This document shows positions 50,701-61,998 of a stretch of DNA of 64,000 nt, one piece after another (the stretch's first letter is position 1; the number at the start of each line of letters is the position of its first letter). The stretch is from the NCBI GenBank assembly GCA_950097015.1, contig CATNEN010000001.1:6557501-6621500 (forward strand). The letters run 5' to 3'. The notes beneath the pieces were generated by a model that searched no databases, was not told the DNA's origin, and worked only from the letters and a program-made list of their open reading frames with translations. Source of the stretch: Macrostomum hystrix. Lineage: Eukaryota > Platyhelminthes > Macrostomidae. The position numbers and the translations under genes were made by a program.

Positions 50701-53700
50701 AATCCCAAAGGGTTTTTAGTAGCTCCCTAGTTTAGTAATGGTGAAAATTTGAATTATCTCATTCTAATTGAAAGATACTAAATATATATTCCCAAGGGGT
50801 CGGTGGCAGAGCAGTTAACGCGCTGGCCTCTCGCACCACGGTCCCTAAGTTCGATTCCACGGCGAGGCCACATTTAATTGGGGCGCGGCCGCTGTGAGAA
50901 GGCTTGGGGGCTTGTAGTGCAGTTTACGCCGTTGAGGGCCAACCACCAAGGCACAGTGAGAGTGTACACTGCCTGACGATGAGAAAGTCAGGGCAGATGT
51001 ACACACCTGTGTGAGTGTGTACCTGTGTACGGTATCAGTGTGCGTGTGTGCTCAGGAGTCAGCGAAATGGGCAGAATTGCCTCCTAGCTGGCGCGGGTTT
51101 AGTGCCAACAAATGATGGGCCATTGCCCGCAGCCCACCTGCAATTAATATTATTATTAATATATTCCCAAAAGTAATATTTTTAGACTCTTGTCCCAAAA
51201 GTGAGATTTCAAGTCCCATATAAAAATAAGTTTTTCCCCCTATAATTAAAGTATAATACCGTTACAGTAACAAAAGTGTACTATAGCTCATTAGAAATAA
51301 GTTGGCTTATTCATAAAAACAATAACCAATTTGCAGGCTATTTCATCTACGACTTTGGCGATCTGATTGTTCAAAAGAAAGTTTTAGAAATGTGGCAGCT
51401 AACATTGCATCATATTGCCGTAAGTTGTACATCAGCTAATGTTTGATTATCGATTGCTTCTGAGATTTCACAGTACCATTCTCCTCTATGCTTGTATTAT
51501 ACGAGTTAGCATATTGTATAGAAGTTAGCTCTAGTGTGTGTGTGTGGTAAACATATCAGTAGCTATGGTGGGGTTGCATTTTCTACAGTCTTTCTTTAAC
51601 ACGCTATTTTTTTCCTCTAGTGAAAGTCCAGGGTCTATTTCAGATATCCTACTTTGCAATAGCTCTGAAACTGAGTGACAGATTTCGTGAAAGTCCACTA
51701 TATGGATCAAAATTTTGCGCCCTTTACGTTGCGATTAACTTACTTTCAAAGTTGTCCGATGTCAGCATCGTCGAGTTATTCAGCAGCGATTCTTATCAAA
51801 GACCCTGATGACAAGCCTCTATGGCGAATCAATAAAAATGTAACAAATAAAAATTCCGGCATGGGGTTACATGATGAAATTTTGTTTGCAGCAAAATTAT
51901 GCCTAGATTTGTAAAAAGTGTTTGCATCCAGACACCCGGACGAGAATCGTTGAATATCTCGACGATGCCGACGTTTTGTGGTTCTGGAAGTTGTTTCATT
52001 GGATACAGTTGACAATTTTTTGTCTCTGTGTTGGATAGGGTTGCAATTGATTACATATTTTAGGAATTACAGGAAAGAAAGAGAAATATTTTTAAATACC
52101 CTTCTGCGGTCTTTCTACTCTACTAATATAAGAACAGAGAATTTAGTTCTCCTATTTAAAAGTTCTGTCCTACTAGAAAAGCTTGAGTAGCTAGGAGCTA
52201 TTTGTGGCTTATAGGGTTAAGGTCACACCGGCCGTAGTTTTGGTGGCACCACTTTTTCTGTAATCCAAGTAAGTGTTCTGCAAATACTGCTAGCTAGACA
52301 CGCCACCTCTTTAGTCTTTACTTAAAAAAAATTGTACAAATTCTATGAGCGAGTTATAATGCTGACTAAAATTTAGTCGATAAAATGAACTGCTAGTGAA
52401 CTCAATGCAGTAGAGACAGGACAGTAAGGTATGAACTTCAATGCGAACACATGCACTGCTAGTCAGGAAGAGAGAGAGAGACAGAAAGAGAACATGAAAA
52501 ACTCTCGCGCTTACAATTTCATTTTCGTTGGTTTGTGTTATTCTCTTCAACTCGCCCTCACAGTGCATAAGATCTTGCTTTGAGTATATTCTAGGCATGT
52601 AATACGTATTTATATGTGTGCTCATGTTAGCCCCCCGAATTTGTTCCCGCACGATGATTGCGTTCTGAGCTCTCGTCTCCCTCCTCTCTCCCCCCTCTCT
52701 CCAATTCTTATCTTCCCCCCTCATAGCCACAGATTGCTGCTTTGTCGGGCGATTTATTACTGAACTGGCTGGACTACAAGAGTTGAATGTTTATAGTAGC
52801 TCTAGGGAAAACGAAATGAAGGACTGGGTGGTGTGAGGAGTGCCACTGAAGAGAGAGAGAGAGAGGTTATTAGAACCAGAAGAAGGCTATTACTGGCGAA
52901 TATTAGTTTCTCACTAAAAAGTACGCATACGTTTTAGTAAAATTTATGGGTTGAAGCCTTGTAGTTAGACTTGCAGGTCGGGGGTTCGATTCCTGACTCC
53001 ACTGAAACAATTTGTATATATTTTTCATGAGACTTAGCTCTGCATTGCTTCAGTTCATCCAGCTGTTAAACGGGTACTAGCATTAGCTGGGGTAATTGAA
53101 GGTAGGTGTGCAGTACCCCCAGTCCATGGACAGAACAGCCGTGCACAGCTGTAGATGCGCCCAGTAATAGCTGCGGCTGTGCTGTCGGCTGCACATCTGG
53201 CCCAATCAATCATTTCCAATAATATTATCATTATAATAGAATTTAACTTTTTTCTAATGGGATAAATAATTTATTAACATTCACCATCGAAATGGAAAAC
53301 TTGAGCAATATAAGTTTACTCATGAACAAATGATTGATATAACAAAGTAAAAATGGATAGACTTTTCAGCTTTTATTTGGCTTTATTAATCAGCTAAAAT
53401 TTAGTTTACCAAATCAGAAATCAGATAACCCAATAAGGATGTTTGCTATTGGTGCTATTTTTAGAATCACTTGTCGGGAAACCCCTTTAAATGGAATCAC
53501 GTGACTTCTGGAGTCACGTGACGAGTCACACAAATATTTCTACCCTAGCCATGCTATTATTTGTAGGTCACGTCAATGTTCTTCTACAATCTGACAACTA
53601 GAAGATGCGTCGCTTACAATGTGGTAGCGCTGATGGCCGAAATAAATTCATTCTTTTTGCACTCTCGCAAGCTGATGCAGATGCAACAATTTAAATTCAG

Positions 53701-54073
53701 CAGCAAATTGTATCGAATTAACGCCGTCATCAATTTGTTAACATTCCTATTTTGTCGCGGCTTCGGCCTCGGCCGAATCACCTACGGCATGATGATTGAG
53801 GGCGAACGAGTCGATACAATGTACTTTTACACCCTAACCGGATCCATGTTCATCATGAACTTGATCAATCCCGGACTATTTATAATCCTATTGAAGAATG
53901 ACTTTCTTAGAAAGGATTATCACAACTCGCCGGCAAAGAAATTGAAGTGTGACGACGACGATACGACAAAAGTGGGTCAGAATGGCCTTCACCCGACAGC
54001 CTCTACTGAATCGCTGCCTGGTTACAGCCGACTGCTTGCCGAGGGTAGCATCGATTCTAACAAAATTGACTGA
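47735..54073 (+). CDS. TLC domain protein, TLCD1/TLCD2-like (306 aa)
   Basis: Four exons join in phase: 47735-47982, 50414-50496, 51337-51419 and 53567-54073 (307 codons with TGA). The protein has an N-terminal membrane span (about 25-45), then WKWKNLLLSWIHAF, GYFIYDFGDLI, the TLC-type His pair in QLTLHHIAV (about 135-136), LMAEINSFFLHSRKLMQM, and further spans ending INPGLFIILLKNDFL. The E-I-N-S-x-F-L-H-x-R-K-L run is characteristic of the TLCD1/TLCD2 branch rather than of ceramide synthases. Those proteins sit in the plasma membrane and limit incorporation of polyunsaturated fatty acids into phosphatidylethanolamine. The C-terminal tail (about 265-306) is hydrophilic and specific to this protein. 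Intron 1 carries a MITE, a SINE-B and a SINE-A; intron 3 carries transposon-end debris and a SINE-A. Confidence 0.88.
48508..49147. mobile_element. 640-bp Tc1/mariner-type MITE
   Basis: Perfect 19-bp terminal inverted repeats (GGGTAATGTATCATCAACC) are flanked by TA on both sides (48506-48507 and 49148-49149), the target duplication expected for Tc1/mariner elements. Beyond 19 bp the inverted repeats continue imperfectly (CC-A/G-AACA.G...GTAT). A subterminal motif (CATGTATCTTCAAACC) recurs inside at about 48714-48729. There is no open frame, so it is non-autonomous. It sits in TLCD intron 1. Confidence 0.85.
49413..49775 (-). mobile_element. SINE-B copy, old
   Basis: The GGCTGCAGGCAATGGCCTAT end, a diverged middle, the GTGTATATTCTCACTGTGTA body and the head complement (ACTTTGGTACAAAAGGCAAG) are recognisable. 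It is more diverged than the other copies. TLCD intron 1. Confidence 0.7.
49934..50130 (+). mobile_element. SINE-A copy with internal deletion
   Basis: The box A region (TTGCCTAGTGGTTAGGGCG) fuses directly to the GAAGGTGGGTGTGGCGTCCC part of the body, so box B and the CTGCATTGC segment are missing. The tail AGCTGCGGCTGTGCTGTCGG is followed by a TTATTATTA tract. Confidence 0.8.
50799..51150 (+). mobile_element. SINE-B copy, near full length
   Basis: Head GGTGGCAGAGCAGTTAACGC and CTAAGTTCGATTCC (boxes A and B of a leucine- or serine-type tRNA), then CGGCGAGGCCACATTTAATT, the AGTGAGAGTGTACACTGCCT body, CTCAGGAGTCAGCGAAATGG and the end GCCCGCAGCCCACC with a (TTA)n tail. TLCD intron 2. Confidence 0.85.
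51840..51990. mobile_element. Fragment of a Tc1/mariner-like transposon end
   Basis: GGACGAGAATCGTTGAATAT followed by CTCGACGATGCCGAC is the inverted form of the left inner end of the element at 25925-27230. The neighbouring sequence differs, so this is a deleted relative or a different subfamily. TLCD intron 3. Confidence 0.55.
52946..53215 (+). mobile_element. SINE-A copy, near full length
   Basis: Box B (GTCGGGGGTTCGATTCC), CTTAGCTCTGCATTGCTTCA, GCTGTTAAACGGGTACTAGC, CCCCCAGTCCATGGACAGAA and AGCTGCGGCTGTGCTGTCGG are all present, ending before an AAT-rich tract. TLCD intron 3. Confidence 0.83.
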
Positions 54074-55424
54074 AATAAACTTAAATATATCCGCAAAAAT
54101 TAGTAATCTTCGAAACTACCCATAGCAAACTTTACTCTAAAATTTGTGTCATAATTGAAAAGAAACTACTTACGTCCGGGCAAATATGTTCACTGTTTTT
54201 TGTGAAAATCGAAAAAATTGTACACCTTTTGTTGCTATTTTAACTGATCCTTATTATATTTGAAGCTTTAAGAAATTAATTAATCTGTTGCTTTTCTGTA
54301 TTTCTCATTTCAGTTTCTATTCTTAACGGATTTATTTAACTTAAATGTTTTAAGTAGAAGTTTCCTTTCGATGTCTCGCTAAATTGCATAGTTAATTTGT
54401 ATCTTTATTATTAACTGTCACATTTTGTAACTGACTTAATCTGTTAATTATGCAATACATTCTAAAATATCCACAATGACCACTGTTAGCAGTTTTAGTT
54501 GAGATTAGATGATAAACTTACTACTTATTTAAGCGTTCAGTAGTGTTGTTTGCTTTCTATTTTATAATTCTGCAGGAGCAGAGTGTTTAGCTCTATTCTA
54601 GGAAAATTATTGTACTTTAAAGTTTACTTAGTAGAATATTCTTTGTCTCTTTGTTGTATCACTTAATCTTTTTTATTCGATTTCTAATTTTTTTATTGCA
54701 AGTCATGCGTAAATTGTATTTTACAAAGAGCCCTCAGCAGTTTGTGCTTATTTTTTACATAGAATTCTTCTATTTATCTTTTTTGCGTATCTGGTAATGC
54801 TAATCGTGCTTAATTATTCATAATCCATTTTCTATCTATATATTCTTGCTAGTGCAATGCTAGAAAAAAATTAGCAATGCCGAGTCTATTTTCAAAGAAA
54901 GATTTCTATTTTCTATGTTGCTTCTATTGACTAATGAAGTTAAAGTTATCTAAATTTGCCTACATACTTAAAGTGAACAGCTGTTACTGGATAGTAGTCT
55001 ACATCAACATTATTTGCTTCTTAACAGCAAAGGAAGGTGCACATGATCAGTTTTAAAGTAGAGAGTGTCAGAAGAATACATAGAATGCGATTGTTATCTA
55101 GTTATTCCAGTTTTTGGTAGTCGTTTTTTGCCGTTTCTTTAACGTCTCGTCTCAGTGATTGTTGTTTCAATTCAATTCATTACTACATCTCTAGTTTCTT
55201 TTATCGACATGAATACTTACTACTGTTTTTAGTTAGAGTAAATTGCCTTTTTTCATTTTTTCGTATTTTGCTAAATGCCAAAGAAATTACGACTATTTTT
55301 TTCGGGTGCAAATGATATCGTTTTCTATTTAATATCTTTGTGTACGAAAAAGTCGTTTTAGTGCCCCACAAATTTGGTTTAAAGACTGTACACGTAGACA
55401 AACTCTATCCACTTCTACCCCTCC
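54074..55424. other. TLCD 3' UTR and intergenic AT-rich DNA
   Basis: The TLCD stop is followed by TGAAATAAAC and a long AT-rich tract. An exact end of the transcript cannot be chosen. No genes or elements seen. Confidence 0.5.
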
Positions 55425-56200
55425 AGAGTGTACACTGGCCAAGGCCAACATCAACAAACTCCTACCATTCTAGACTGTACACTGGCCAAGGCCAACCTCA
55501 ACAAACTCCTACCCTTCTACACTGTACACTGGCCAAGGTCAACATCAACAAACTCCTACCCTTCTAGACTCTACACTGGCCAAGGCCAACCTCAACAAAC
55601 TCCTACCCTTCTAGGCTGTACACTGGCCAAGGCCAACATTAACAAACTCCTACCCTTCTAGACTGTACACTGGCCAAGGCCAACCTCAACAAACTCCTAC
55701 CCTTCTAGACTGTACACTGGCCAAGGCCAACATCAACAAACTCCTACCCTTCTAGACTGTACACTGGCCAAGGCCAACCTCAAAAAACTCCTACCCTTCT
55801 AGACTGTACACTGGCCAAGGCCAACCTCAACAAACTCCTACCCTTCTACACTGTACACTGGCCAAGGTCAACATCAACAAACTCCTACCCTTCTACACTG
55901 TACACTGGCCAAGGTCAACATCAACAAACTCCTACCCTTCTAGGCTGTACACTGGCCAAGGCCAACATTAACAAACTCCTACCCTTCTAGACTGTACACT
56001 GGCCAAGGCCAACCTCAACAAACTCCTACCCTTCTAGGCTGTACACTGGCCAAGGCCAACATCAACAAACTCCTACCCTTCTAGACTGTACACTGGCCAA
56101 GGCCAACCTCAACAAAATCCTACCCTTCTAGACTGTACACTGGCCAAGGCCAACATCAACAAACTCCTACCCTTCTAGACTGTACACTGGCCAAGGCCAT
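55425..56200. repeat. 47-bp minisatellite
   Basis: About 16 copies of a 47-bp unit containing GTACACTGGCCAAGGCCAAC, then CTCAACAAACTCC or ATCAACAAACTCC, then TACCCTTCTAGACT. The CTC/ATC variants alternate for much of the array, implying a 94-bp dimer as the amplified unit. GTACACTGGCCAAGGCCA also forms the last partial copy. Confidence 0.95.
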
Positions 56201-56209
56201 TACATCCAA

Positions 56210-57332
56210 TCACATTGCCAGTGTTAATTTGTCAGTGCCAGTGATAATTTATTACAATAATTTAGCTTTCAAATATACTTAATCACAGTTGACAGGTGTT
56301 ATCCAAGTTAGCAATTATTGCATGGGATATTGTGGCACTAGTTGCTGTGGTGTAACTATTTTTTTGCTAATATTTATTAATTTTACTTTTACCTTCTAAT
56401 GTAGGATTTCGAGTTAGTCTATTTCTATCGCTGAAGTTCATATGTATTTTATATTTTGATAAAAATTACTGCTTTAATCATTGCGACTTGGCCCTAAGCA
56501 GAACTATCACAGCCGATAATCCCTTCGTGTTCTATTCTTTTTGCTTACATTTTTAATAGTACTATTAGTAGCGCTCGCCAATAGAATTGATTTTTTATTA
56601 TCAAAAGTAAACAAAGACTTGCTGTTTTCAAATGACAGCATGTCGTCCTTATTGTTTTATTCCTTCTCTAATAAGTGAAGCTTATCAAAAACGCTTAAAT
56701 TTTCCCAATGGCCCAAGCTTATAAATGTATTTCTTATTTATTATAATAACAGTTAATGTTTAATTGTACTATGATAAATTTGCGTCATACATATGAAATT
56801 GCATATGAAATGCGTGTTGGTTGGCTGTTTACGAATGCGTATGCCAATCATTTACAAATGCTTCTTTGCTTGTTTGTTTTTGCTTTATTTTTATATTAAC
56901 ATTTTAAATAGAACTTAGTATTTGTATTTATATATGCATCAGGGTAGTGGGCCCTCATTTCGCTGACTCCTACGGTAAGGTATTTTCTCTCATCGTCAGG
57001 CAGTGTACACTCTGACTGTAGCTTAGAGGTTGGCCACAAAGGGCGCGAATTGCACGACAAGCCACCGAGCCTTCTCTCTGCGGCTGCGCCCCAAATGAAT
57101 GTGGCCTCGACACGGAATGGAGCTCAAGTGCCTTGGTGCGGGAGGCAAACGCTCTGCCTTAGATATATACGATAGTAATCATATTAGGACTAGATGTAAA
57201 GCCTGAGGCACAGCCGCAGCTATTGATTAGTAATCAATAGGTTTAGCTGCTTAGATTGCAACCCGAGGCATTGTAGATCACGTGATCATAAAAGTTTCTT
57301 CCGCTCCAGCAGTTCTACTTAAAGCTACAGCA
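56210..57332. other. Intergenic region upstream of GGT7
   Basis: AT-rich DNA with a SINE-B at 56950-57165. The last 170 bp before the ATG (57333) should hold the GGT7 5' UTR and core promoter. A short complement of the SINE-A tail (GCACAGCCGCAGCTATTG) occurs at about 57210-57227. Confidence 0.5.
56950..57165 (-). mobile_element. SINE-B copy, truncated
   Basis: Minus strand: the CAGGCAGTGTACACTCTGAC body, GCGGCTGCGCCCCAAATGAA, GTGGCCTCG and the head complement CCTTGGTGCGGGAGGCAAAC are present. The distal half after GACTCC is missing. Confidence 0.78.
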
Positions 57333-60300
57333 ATGAGCGATGGTGACAAAGCCAATCTCGTCAAAGCTTCTAGCGAAGGCGCCGACCCGAACAATGCGGC
57401 TAGCGATGAGCAGCACTCCGACAATGCAGACAAATCGGCGAGCTCGTTGCCATGGCAACGTAAGTTACGTTGTCCGCCTCCGCGCGGCATGACTCTAATA
57501 GTTCTAGTCTCGGTCATATTTAGCGCCGCTGTCACTTTGGCACTGATTTTGACCATCATTTTTGGCGAGCCGCAAGTTCAACGACTCGCTGCCGTAGCTG
57601 CTGACACCAGCGATGTTGCCAAGTGCGGCCTGGAGATGCTTACGAACGGTGGCAGCGCGGTCGACGCGGCAGTCGCCGCCGCACTGTGCAGCTCAGTTGT
57701 CGAATATCCAATCACTGGCCTAGCTGGCGGCGGTCTAATGCTGGTGCACAGTCATCGAGCCGATAAGACTACTCTGTTTGATTTCTTAGAAACTGCTCCC
57801 AGCTCGGTGGCACCGGCCGCTTTCGCTGGCAGCGGCGGTGAGGCCGCGGCTTTGAACTCCGGCCTGGGAGCCGGCGTGCCCGGCTTTGCGCGCGGCTTGG
57901 AAGACGCTCATAAGTGAGTGATTTGGCTTGTCTAATTGGATATTCGTTACTTTTATCACAAATCGTTACTTTAGTTGATTTATTCTGGCAAAGTACGAGT
58001 ATCATACTTTTTTTCGTTTAGGTTTTATAAAAAGGAGTTTTTTTATTTTTTTACTACCATATATTTTGCCGCCTGTTTTGATACCGAGGGTCTCCTCTTA
58101 TTTGGCGTGGGTGTACTGTTGTTGAGCTGCGCCTAATATTTAGGCGGGTGATCAGTAAAATTGGACAAAATCGCGTCAGGGTGTCCTTAGTCACATATTT
58201 CCACCTGTTGTAGCCCTTGAAGGTCCAGCAGTCCGTCTAGATAAAGTTTGGTGACCACCGAAGACGGAGATGATGCAGGCACATTCGGGTGGCATGCTGA
58301 TTAACAGTAGAACTACCAAGGGGGGGGGAATTTCCCCCCCTGACAATTTTTTTTGCTGCACCCGAACGGAACAATGCGGGAACAATGCAAGCACACGAAA
58401 CTCAAGAACACGGGCCAACTTTTTGTTGCGCATCTTCTGAAACAAGAAACAAGTCGCCAGCTCTTCAGACCGTCGAGATATTCAATGTTTCTGGCCGAAG
58501 GTCCGATTTTTCCCATAAGAGCTAGTGTATTTCATACACCCCTATACACGAATTTGCACTGCGCCTCAGTGCGGCCTTGCCAGGCCTTCAAAATTGATCA
58601 GCATGTCACCCGAATGTGCCTGCACCATCACCGTCTTCTGTGGTCACCTACCTTTATCTAGACGGAGCAGCTGGACCTTAAACAAGTAATAGTTGAGTTT
58701 AGGCCAATATTAGAGAGGCTTAATTAGAGAAAGTAGAAAATTTCGCTTTAGGGACTCCATTGCCAGCTGGAGGCACCCTACTGACGGTGCTGACGGCGTC
58801 GGGGTGGTGACTGATTGGTTGACGGACTAGAGGAGCATGTAAAGTAGTTGAGTGTTGCCCAATGTCGAGGCTTGATCAGCGAAAGTAGAGAAATTCGCTT
58901 TAGGGACTCCATAGTCGGCTGGTGCCACTTGTTGAAGGTCCAGCAGCTCCGTCTAGATAAAGGTCGGTGACCGCCGAAGTCGGAGGTGATGCAAGCACAT
59001 TCGGGTGACATGCTGATAAAGTTTGAAGGTCTGGAAAGGCCGCACTGAGGCGCAGTGCAAATTCGTGTATAATGGGTGTATGAAATACACTAGCTCTTAT
59101 GGGAAAAATCGGACCTTCGGCCAGAAACATTGAATATCCCGACGGTCTGAAGAGCTGGCGACTTGTCTCTTGTTTCAGAAGATGCGCAACAAAAAGTTGG
59201 TCTATCTTCTTGAGTTTTGTGAGCTTGAGTTGTTCTGTTCGGGTGCAGCAAAACAATTATTGTCTGTGGGGGGACCCCCATTGAAACTTTAAAGCAATAA
59301 ACGATGCAAAACATGTACGGCTCGTATTCCCTCGTAATATATATATTATTAGTTATATGTAACTTTTAGTACTTAATGGTTAGATTTTTTATTTAACAAT
59401 CCGAGTGCTAACTAAAACTAAAACTAAAACACATTGAAGACGCTTTGGCCGCCTGAAATGGTCCAGTCTATTTGGTCCCGCAACTCGCCTAGCAACCAAC
59501 GGCTTCCAAATGTCGGCCGATCTTAATCGCCTAGTTAATAACAATATTGCTCGGATTGCTGGAAATCCTAAACTCAAAGACTGGTACTTGAATCCCACCG
59601 GAACTGAGTCAAAACCAGTCAACAGTGTCATCAAAATGCCAGATCTTGCAGCCGCTTTGACTCTATTGCGAGACGAAGGCGCCAATGCTATGTACACTGG
59701 GTCATTGTCGCACGAGCTGCTAGCCGCTTCGGCTGCTCACGGCGGCTCCATGACGCCAGCCGACTTGGCCGGTTATCGGGTGTTAGAGAGGCCGGCTCTT
59801 GTTGGGCATTATCGAAATTATACTATTAGAACTTTTCCGCCACCGTCTGCTGGCGGCGCCTACACTGTACTGCTCGCTCAGGTTATGGCTAGATATCCTG
59901 GTGAGTTTGACTACTGTAGAACTGCATCATATAATAATAGTACATGTTTACGTGTCCTCTACTTTAATACAAAAAATGTACACAAACTAACTGCTGATTT
60001 CTAGAAAAACTGAGAAAGAACAAACCTGATGGGCTCACGGGTTTTTAGTTGGGGTAGATAAATAACTACTGAAGAATAAGCCTTATTGGTTGGCGGGCGT
60101 TTAGTGGGGTAAAGAGATGACGAATGAAGTGCAAACCTGATTGGCTGATGGGTGCTTAGTGTCATAGAGGTTAGAGAGATAACGGCAGAAGTATGAGCCT
60201 TATTGGTTGGCGGGTGTTTAGTGGGGGTAGAGACATAACGGCAGAGTATGAGCCTTATTGGTTGGCGGGTGTTTAGTGGGGGTAAGGACATCACAGCAGA

Positions 60301-61568
60301 GTATGAGCCTTATTGGTTGGCGGGTGTTTAGTGGGTTTGAGAGATAATGCTAGAAGAGTAAAGCTGATTGGCTGAAAGATTTTAGTGAGGGGTTGAAAGA
60401 TACCGTGAGAAAAACAAACATGGTTGGCTGATGACTATTTACGAGTAGTAGGAAGTGAAGATGAGGACCAATAGCTGATTGGCTGTCCGCTTCCCGCAGT
60501 GACCAGCGCGGATTCCGTCAATGCCACCGGCCTGCTGCATCATCGCTTCGCCGAAGCTTCCAAGCTGGCACTCGGCCTGATCGAGCCAATCGGCGAATCG
60601 TCTGGCAGCCTGGCTGCAGATTTGGCCACGCCTGCCTCGGCTGATCGGCTCCGGGCTCGCATCCAAGACGGCCGAGTGCTGAGCGCCACAGATTCCAGCG
60701 TCTACTCAGCCAAGCCTTGGCCGCCTTTGAATGGAAAACTGCAGGCTAGCTCGCATCTGGTTGCCGTTGACAACGATGAGTTGTACGTCTCCATGGAGAC
60801 TAGTATCAACACTCCGTTTGGGAGCGCGATAACTACAGCCAGTCATGGTTTGCTGTTGAATAACGCCTTGGCCAATTTCGCCCTATCTGGCCCCAGTAAC
60901 CATAGCAACGCTGTGGCTGGCGGTCGCCGGCCTGCCACCCTGATGTCGCCGGCGTTCGGCTTCAATCCTAGACAGCGCTGCGGCCTGCGGTTCGCTTTCG
61001 GCGCTTCTAACAGCACCGCTGTGCCAGGAGTGACCGCTTGGCTAGCGTCCAGGTTGGTGGCTGTTGAGTGGCTGTCTCCCCAAGTCCACGGACTGAACAG
61101 CCGTACGCAGCCTTCAGATGCACCGCGCAATAGCTGCGGCTGTGCTGTCGGCTGCCATCTGACCAATTTTTTATTAGATTTAAAGTACCACTTTAATTCT
61201 CAATCCCCCAACTTTTCAGGCTGTCAGATCTGTCTGCCGACTCGGCCGTCTGTCCGCATTCTGTCAGCAGTCGGCGCAGCAACTCCGGTCGGCAGCCCTG
61301 CCTGCCGGTGGCTTCATCCGCCAAGTCGGCGCGCCTCAGCCCGCTGCTGCCCGCTGCGCCAGGCAAGCCCGTGCTGGAATCCGACGCCGGCCTACCAGCT
61401 GAGGTGTCCAACCTGTTGAAGGACTTGGGTCAGCAGCTGACGGTACGTCCTGACGGCCTAGGCCGGGCGCACATTGTCGCCATGGACATGTATAGTCTGG
61501 CAGCTGATAGCGACTTTGCTCGCTCGGGCTCTGTGGCCGCAGTCTTGCCTCAGAGTGGAAGATCTTGA
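57333..61568 (+). CDS. GGT7: Gamma-glutamyltransferase, GGT7-like (647 aa)
   Basis: Four exons close to exactly 648 codons: 57333-57913, 59440-59900, 60500-61052 and 61220-61568 (TGA). It is a type II membrane protein: a hydrophilic N-terminus, then a single span at about 53-78 (MTLIVLVSVIFSAAVTLAL). The large-subunit region has NGGSAVDAAVAAALC and GLAGGGLMLVHS. The small-subunit region has SHLVAVDNDELYVSMETSIN, FGSAI, LLLNNALANF and GGRRPATLMSP, which matches the GGT7 branch (INxPFGS, HSN) better than GGT1. The family cleaves gamma-glutamyl bonds of glutathione outside the cell after self-cleavage at a Thr. Here the aligned residue, counted back from the INTPFGS block, is Ser431. The exon 2 acceptor (TTGAAG, 59439) lacks a pyrimidine tract. 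A SINE-A tail begins just past the exon 3 donor. Confidence 0.87.
58205..59285. mobile_element. Large inverted-repeat element in GGT7 intron 1
   Basis: The segment at about 58345-58680 (GCTGCACCCGAAC... through CTTTATCTAGACGGAGC) is repeated in reverse complement at about 58935-59250. Both outer ends carry G/C-runs (GGGGGGGGAATTTCCCCCCC at 58320-58339; GGGGGGACCCCC at 59266-59277). A third copy of the roughly 90-bp inner part (GAAGGTCCAGCAG...CATGCTGATTAA) lies just left at 58215-58305. A CGCTTTAGGGACTCCAT motif occurs twice, at about 58745 and 58895. No open frame. It looks like a foldback or composite MITE; superfamily unresolved. Confidence 0.75.
60040..60480. repeat. Degenerate minisatellite of about 58 bp, GGT7 intron 2
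   Basis: About seven diverged copies of a unit with GAGCCTTATTGGTTGGCGGG, TGTTTAGTGGG and a GACATAACGGCAGAGTAT spacer. It occupies most of the intron before the exon 3 acceptor (CCCGCAG). Confidence 0.85.
61066..61172 (+). mobile_element. SINE-A 3' fragment beside a GGT7 exon
   Basis: GAGTGGCTGTCTCCCCAAGT, CCACGGACTGAACAG, CGTACGCAGCCTTCAGATGC and AATAGCTGCGGCTGTGCTGT match the distal half of SINE-A. It begins about 13 bp after the exon 3 donor (AG|GTTGGT), and the open frame of the exon runs on through it. Confidence 0.8.
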
Positions 61569-61569
61569 A

Positions 61570-61998
61570 CTTCAGTTGTGATTGACTTTATACAATGAGT
61601 CAAATACTTTTTTGGTGTTTGGATAACTTTAACATTCCTTGAGCACAAAACCATGTCTTTAAATCTCGTTTTCATAGTTAAACATTCAATTAGTTTGGTG
61701 TTCTGTTTTCTGTCTTCTAGATTCAACCACAGCTGAATACTTTAAACACGAGCGTGTAGCGTGTATACTAAATAAATGTTTGACCAATAATCTGTTCACG
61801 AAGCCTGATGTTCTTCGAATAAAATATAATTTCGCAATAACAGGGCAATTAGACACTAATTTTGGTCCATTGACATGGGCCCAGACTGTAAGGAATAATA
61901 AGAAAAGCTTCGAAGATGGTTTACCATACGCATTAATCAGTTTTTGATTTCTATTTCTTTTTTTTTAATTACATCGAGCGCCCCTTAATGTTTAAGCT
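61570..61998. other. GGT7 3' UTR and short intergenic DNA
   Basis: A likely polyadenylation signal AATAAA lies near 61771, with a second near 61819. The remainder is AT-rich with nothing recognised. Confidence 0.55.

Noticed and set aside
52311-52730. 139-codon minus-strand frame in TLCD intron 3
   Set aside because: A chance frame in a GA/CT-rich stretch; no homology or splice support.
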